From Micromonospora costi (GTDB taxonomy: Bacteria > Actinomycetota > Actinomycetes > Mycobacteriales > Micromonosporaceae), in assembly GCF_003626655.1 (NCBI RefSeq), contig NZ_RBAN01000001.1, positions 372,001 through 436,000 on the forward strand: DNA of 64,000 bases, written 5' to 3'. The notes under the pieces are model-generated. The model searched no databases and had not been told where the DNA came from. It worked only from the letters and a program-made list of their open reading frames with translations. Position 1 is the stretch's first letter; every line of letters begins with the position of its first letter. Shown in pieces: positions 60,423 to 64,000 of this stretch. The position numbers and the translations under genes were made by a program.

Positions 60423-61669
60423 GACGCACCTCGCAGGATGCCGCCGAGGGTGAGGTCGGGAGTGATGCCGGGGCCGCCCGGCGCCCCGTCGGGGCTCGGT
60501 CCACCGGCGGAGCTGACCGGAGGACGTGCCGGTGGTGTCGAGCCGGTCGACGGGGCACCGGGCGGCAGCTTGAGGAGTGTGCGCAGCTGGTCGGTCATCG
60601 GCAGGCCGCGCGCGTGGAGGGTCTGGGCGAGCGCCGTGCAGGTCTCGGGCACCTTCGCGCCGGGAAGCTGGTCGACGATCAGGGAACAGACGAAGCCGGC
60701 CGGGTCGTACGGGCCCATCACGTTGTCGCGGGTGTCGAGGGTGCCCGAGCGCGGGTTGTACGCGAGCGCGAGGTTGTTGAGCGTCAGCGGCGCCACGTCG
60801 AGGATGTCGATGACGGCCTTCTGCTGCCGGACGAGCACGCCGGTCACGTCGGCCAGCGCCGCGACGTTGCCGGTCAGCTCGTCGCGGTTGGCGCGGACGA
60901 ACGTGGTGACCTCGCCGAGCGCCGCCGCGAGGTTGCGCAGTGCCGCCGCCAGCTCGTCCCGCTCGCCCGCGAGCTGCTCGGCGACGTCGGCGAGCTGCTG
61001 CTGGAATCCGCGTACCTGCTGGTCGCTGCGGGCCAGCGCGGTGGTGAACCGTTGCAGGTTGGCGACCGAGGCGAACAGGTCCTGCCGGCCGTCGGAGAGC
61101 GTGTCGAGCGCCTGGGACAGGCCGGTCAGGGTCTCGTGCAGGTCGTCGCCGTTGCCGTCGAGGTTGGCCCGACCGGTGGCGAGCAGGTCGGACAGTGCGC
61201 CGTCCCTGTTCGCCCCCTGCGGGCCGAGCGTCCGGTTGAACTCGTCGAGCGCCTGGTAGATGTCGTCGATCTCCATGGGCGCGGCGGTGCGTTCGATCGG
61301 GATCTCCGCACCGTCGGGCAGCGCGGCGCCGCCGGTGAAGGCCGGCGTGAGCTGCACGTACCGGTCGCTCACCACGCTGGGGGGCACGATGACGGCCTGC
61401 GCGCCGCTGGGCACGCTGACGTCGGGGTCGTAGCGCATGCTCACCCGGACCACCCGGCCCTGCGGGGTGACGTCGAAGACCTCGCCGACGCGCACCCCGA
61501 GCACCCGCACGTCCGAGCCGGGGTGGACCCCGACGGCCCGGGTGAAGTAGGCGACCACGCGACGCTGGGCCGGTTCGTGACGCCACGCGACCAGGCCGGC
61601 GGCGAGCGCGGTCACCAGGACGGTGGCGGCGGCGACCGGTCGGCGCCAGCCGCGGATCGGGCCGGGCAT
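60419..61669 (-). CDS. mceD: Mce family protein, D position
   Basis: A 416-residue Mce subunit. Membrane helix near residues 12-28 (AAATVLVTALAAGLVAW), MCE domain (GVHPGSDVRVLGVRVGEVFDV, VVSDRYVQLTPA) and a long helical part to about 300, then a Pro/Gly-rich tail. ATG 61669 overlaps the stop of mceC by one base. Confidence 0.86.
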   Translation of the reverse strand: MPGPIRGWRRPVAAATVLVTALAAGLVAWRHEPAQRRVVAYFTRAVGVHPGSDVRVLGVRVGEVFDVTPQGRVVRVSMRYDPDVSVPSGAQAVIVPPSVVSDRYVQLTPAFTGGAALPDGAEIPIERTAAPMEIDDIYQALDEFNRTLGPQGANRDGALSDLLATGRANLDGNGDDLHETLTGLSQALDTLSDGRQDLFASVANLQRFTTALARSDQQVRGFQQQLADVAEQLAGERDELAAALRNLAAALGEVTTFVRANRDELTGNVAALADVTGVLVRQQKAVIDILDVAPLTLNNLALAYNPRSGTLDTRDNVMGPYDPAGFVCSLIVDQLPGAKVPETCTALAQTLHARGLPMTDQLRTLLKLPPGAPSTGSTPPARPPVSSAGGPSPDGAPGGPGITPDLTLGGILRGAS

Positions 61670-62649
61670 CAGCGTCCTCCCGTGGGCACGTAGGGCTGCA
61701 CGAGGCCGCTCACGTACGAGTCGAACCAGCGGCCGTTGCCGACCACGTTGGCGAAGGCGGTGACGAACGGCGCCATCCGTTGGATCGTCTGCTCCAGTTC
61801 GTCGCGGTTGCGTTGCAGCACGGCCACCACGTCGCGCAGCTTGCGCAGCGCCGGCTCGAGCTGGGCGCGGTTGTCGGCCACCAGGCCGGACAGCTGCCGG
61901 GCCAGCTCGTCGGTGCCGACCAGCAGCCGGTGGATGGCGTCACGGCGACGGCTCACCTCGGCCAGCAGCGCCTCGCCGTCGGTGACCAGCCGGCGGAACT
62001 CCTCGTCGCGGGTGGCGAGCACGTCGGTGACCTGGCGGGCCCGCCCGAGCAGGGCGCGCAGTTCGGCGTCCCGTTCGGCCACCGTGCGGGACAGGCGCGA
62101 GAGCCCGGTGAGGGACGACCGGACGCTCCCCGGTGTGTCGGCGAACGTGTCGCTGAGCGTGCGGAACGCGGTCGCGAGCTGGTCGGTGTCGACCCGGTCG
62201 AGGGTGTCGGCCAGGCCGGTGACGGCCTGCACCACGTCGAACGGCGCCGCCGTACGGTCCAGCGGGATGCGCCCGCCCTCGGGCAGCCGTCCCGGTCCGG
62301 CCGGGGCGAGGGCGAGGTACTTCTGGCCGAGCACCGTCTTGATCCGGATGGTGGCGCCGGTGTCCCGGCCGAGCCGTACGCCGTCGTCGTCGACCCGGAA
62401 CCGGACCCGCACGTACGGCTGGGTGTCGCGGGCCAGTTCCACGGCGGTCACGGCACCGACCCGGACCCCGGCGACCCGGACCTCGTTGCCGGCGGCGAGG
62501 CCGCTCGCGTCGTGGAAGGCGGCCTGGTACGTCCGGCCGGTGAGCGCCGCCAGCCGGTCGAGCTGGAAGGCGCCGAGCAGGGCGGCGGCGACGAGGGTCA
62601 GCCCGACGACGCCGACGACGACGGGGTTGCGTTCGCGGAACGGTCTCAC
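61669..62649 (-). CDS. mceC: Mce family protein, C position
   Basis: A 326-residue Mce subunit. It has a membrane helix near residue 8-27 (NPVVVGVVGLTLVAAALLGAF), the MCE domain (GLAAGNEVRVAGVRVGAVTAVEL, VLGQKYLALAP) and a helical tail. GTG 62649 overlaps the mceB stop by 4 bases; a longer frame upstream would lie in the preceding gene. Confidence 0.86.
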   Translation of the reverse strand: MRPFRERNPVVVGVVGLTLVAAALLGAFQLDRLAALTGRTYQAAFHDASGLAAGNEVRVAGVRVGAVTAVELARDTQPYVRVRFRVDDDGVRLGRDTGATIRIKTVLGQKYLALAPAGPGRLPEGGRIPLDRTAAPFDVVQAVTGLADTLDRVDTDQLATAFRTLSDTFADTPGSVRSSLTGLSRLSRTVAERDAELRALLGRARQVTDVLATRDEEFRRLVTDGEALLAEVSRRRDAIHRLLVGTDELARQLSGLVADNRAQLEPALRKLRDVVAVLQRNRDELEQTIQRMAPFVTAFANVVGNGRWFDSYVSGLVQPYVPTGGR

Positions 62650-63680
62650 TGGCTCCCCCCGGTGGCGCAGCGGGCGGCCGGCGCGCTGAGCGTCGCCGGG
62701 TTGAGCGGGGCGTGACCGGCGACCGCCACGCGGCCGTCGAAGTCGCAGAGGTAGAAGTTGAACCACGAGCCGTAGGAGGCGACGCGGGTCAGCGACTCGT
62801 ACCGTCCGGGCAGCCGGCCGAGGGTGCCGTCGATGACCGCGGCGTTGCGGTCGAGGGTGCCGGCCAGGTCCCCGAGGGCACGCACGTCGGCGGCGAGCGG
62901 GGGTCGGGCCTCGTCCAGCAGCCCGGCCGTCACGTCGGTGAGTTCGCCGAGGTTGGTCAGCGCGTCGCCGATCGCGGTGCGGTCCGCCGCGAGGCCGGAG
63001 ACGAACTGCTGCACCTGGGTGATGGTCCGGTCGAGTTCGGCGTCCCGGCCGGCCAGCGTGCCCAGCACCTCGTTGAGGTTGGTGACGACCCGGCCGATGA
63101 CGGCGTCGCGGTCGGCGAGGGTGTTGGTGAGCGACGCGGTGCGCTGGAGCAGGCTGGACACGGTGCCGCCCTCGCCCTGGAACACCTGGATGATCTCGTA
63201 GGCGAGCTTGTTGACGTCGTCCGGGTCCAGCGCCGTGAACAGCGGCCGGAACCCGTTGAACAGCGTGGTCAGGTCGAGCGCCGGCGTGGTCTGCGCGAGC
63301 GGGATGAGCCCGTCGGCCGGCAGCGGGCGGCCGTCCCCCGGCCCCTCGGTCAGCGCCAGGTAGCGCTGGCCCACCAGGTTCCGGTAACGGATCTTGGCCC
63401 GTACGCTCGTGGCGAGGGGCAGGTCGTCGGCCACCGTGAAGGCCACCTCGGCGACGCTGTCGTCGACCACGCGGATGTCGCGGACCTTGCCGACCCGGAC
63501 CCCGGCGACCCGGACGTCGTCGCCCGGGAGCAGCCCGGTGACGTCGGTGAACCGGGCCCGGTAGGTGGCGCCGCCGGGCGGGAAGGCGCCCAGGGTCTGC
63601 GCGAGCAGCCCGGTCAGCAGCACCGTCACCGCCGCGAAGATCAGCAGCTTGACCAGCGGACCCCTGGTCTTCCCGCTCAT
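62646..63680 (-). CDS. mceB: Mce family protein, B position
   Basis: A 344-residue Mce subunit. Membrane helix (LLIFAAVTVLLTGLLAQTLG), MCE domain (GLLPGDDVRVAGVRVGKVRDI, LVGQRYLALTEG) and a long helical region, with two Cys near the end (YLCDFDG, ARCATGG) as in other MceB proteins. ATG 63680 overlaps the mceA stop by 4 bases. Confidence 0.87.
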   Translation of the reverse strand: MSGKTRGPLVKLLIFAAVTVLLTGLLAQTLGAFPPGGATYRARFTDVTGLLPGDDVRVAGVRVGKVRDIRVVDDSVAEVAFTVADDLPLATSVRAKIRYRNLVGQRYLALTEGPGDGRPLPADGLIPLAQTTPALDLTTLFNGFRPLFTALDPDDVNKLAYEIIQVFQGEGGTVSSLLQRTASLTNTLADRDAVIGRVVTNLNEVLGTLAGRDAELDRTITQVQQFVSGLAADRTAIGDALTNLGELTDVTAGLLDEARPPLAADVRALGDLAGTLDRNAAVIDGTLGRLPGRYESLTRVASYGSWFNFYLCDFDGRVAVAGHAPLNPATLSAPAARCATGGSQ

Positions 63681-64000
63681 CGCGCGTTCACCACCCCACC
63701 GCGCAGCAAAGGCCCCCACAGCAGGACGGCGATGTCCGGGACCTCCGCGGGGAGGGTGCCGGTGAGCGCCCCGAGCAGCGGCCGGACGAGGGCCTGTTCC
63801 TCGCCGGTGCCGGCCCGGCCCATCTCCACGGGCAGGGTGGCGTCGGCGGGGGCGACCGGGCGGGCGGGAGCCGCGGGTGGCTTCGCGGGCGCCGGGCCCG
63901 GTACGCCGACCCGCAGCAGCGGGTGCGGCCGGTCGCCGGAGTAGTCGTAGCCGTCGTTCACCGGTACCTCGGGCGCGGGAACGGGCGGGTGCGGCAGCCC
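63677..64000 (-). CDS. mceA: C-terminal part of an Mce family protein, A position (partial)
   Basis: The frame runs off the window end, so the start and the MCE domain are missing. The 107 codons visible begin with a Pro-rich stretch (LPHPPVPAPEVP), then PHPLLRVGVPG and a C-terminal helix region LPVEMGRAGTGEEQALVRPLLGAL ending LLWGPLLRGG. It precedes mceB with a 4-base overlap, the normal mceA place; the call rests on gene order. Confidence 0.7.
   Translation of the reverse strand, partial: GLPHPPVPAPEVPVNDGYDYSGDRPHPLLRVGVPGPAPAKPPAAPARPVAPADATLPVEMGRAGTGEEQALVRPLLGALTGTLPAEVPDIAVLLWGPLLRGGVVNAR

Noticed and set aside
1..64000. tRNA, rRNA or riboswitch genes
   Set aside because: I searched by eye for cloverleaf tails, rRNA cores and common riboswitch cores and saw none; a tRNAscan or Infernal run would be decisive.

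Overview
The window is about 73% G+C and coding-dense, with GTG/TTG starts, Mce transport genes, a parE/parC pair and sugar clusters. This fits an actinomycete; Micromonosporaceae (Micromonospora-like) is my inference from overall character, not from a database match. I see no rRNA, tRNA, IS element, prophage or CRISPR array.

1-13.8 kb: a surface-glycan locus. After the tail of a probable wall-polymer glycosyltransferase comes a complete set for CMP-pseudaminic acid: pseI, pseH, pseB, pseC, pseF-like and pseG. Mixed in are a GT-C membrane transferase, an unrecognised protein that may be the transferase, a methyltransferase-like coiled-coil protein, and a minus-strand four-gene unit (acyl carrier protein, acyl-AMP ligase, FabG-like reductase, divergent phosphopantetheinyl transferase) that looks built to make a (hydroxy)acyl group, possibly for the sugar.

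13.9-23.4 kb: an AlkB-like oxygenase, a uracil/xanthine permease, the parE-parC operon (minus strand), a methyltransferase and a secreted SGNH hydrolase. Four of the five dispersed intergenic palindromes of the window lie here.

23.6-34.1 kb: a tight, mostly overlapping plus-strand operon for an ADP-heptose-type sugar: NodU-type carbamoyltransferase, GT2, a GmhB-GT9 fusion, two GT4-like transferases, GmhA with a repeat tail, HldE, an SDR and a second GT9, followed by an alpha/beta hydrolase. Stretches with unusual codon choice alternate inside it.

35-57 kb: small and single-gene units, many of stress type: CYP152 peroxygenase, DUF72, two DinB/DUF664 proteins, glycoside hydrolase with SCP2, zinc alcohol dehydrogenase, RNA ligase/phosphodiesterase-like protein, CorA, PHB-depolymerase-like esterase, LtrA, TetR plus EmrB-type efflux, and an anti-sigma kinase/STAS/PP2C phosphatase set. 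Six upstream regions here carry a GGTT(T/A/C)-N14/15-GGG pattern like mycobacterial SigF/SigB promoters.

56.3-64 kb: a minus-strand mce operon from mceA (cut by the window end) through mceF and two Mce-associated proteins.
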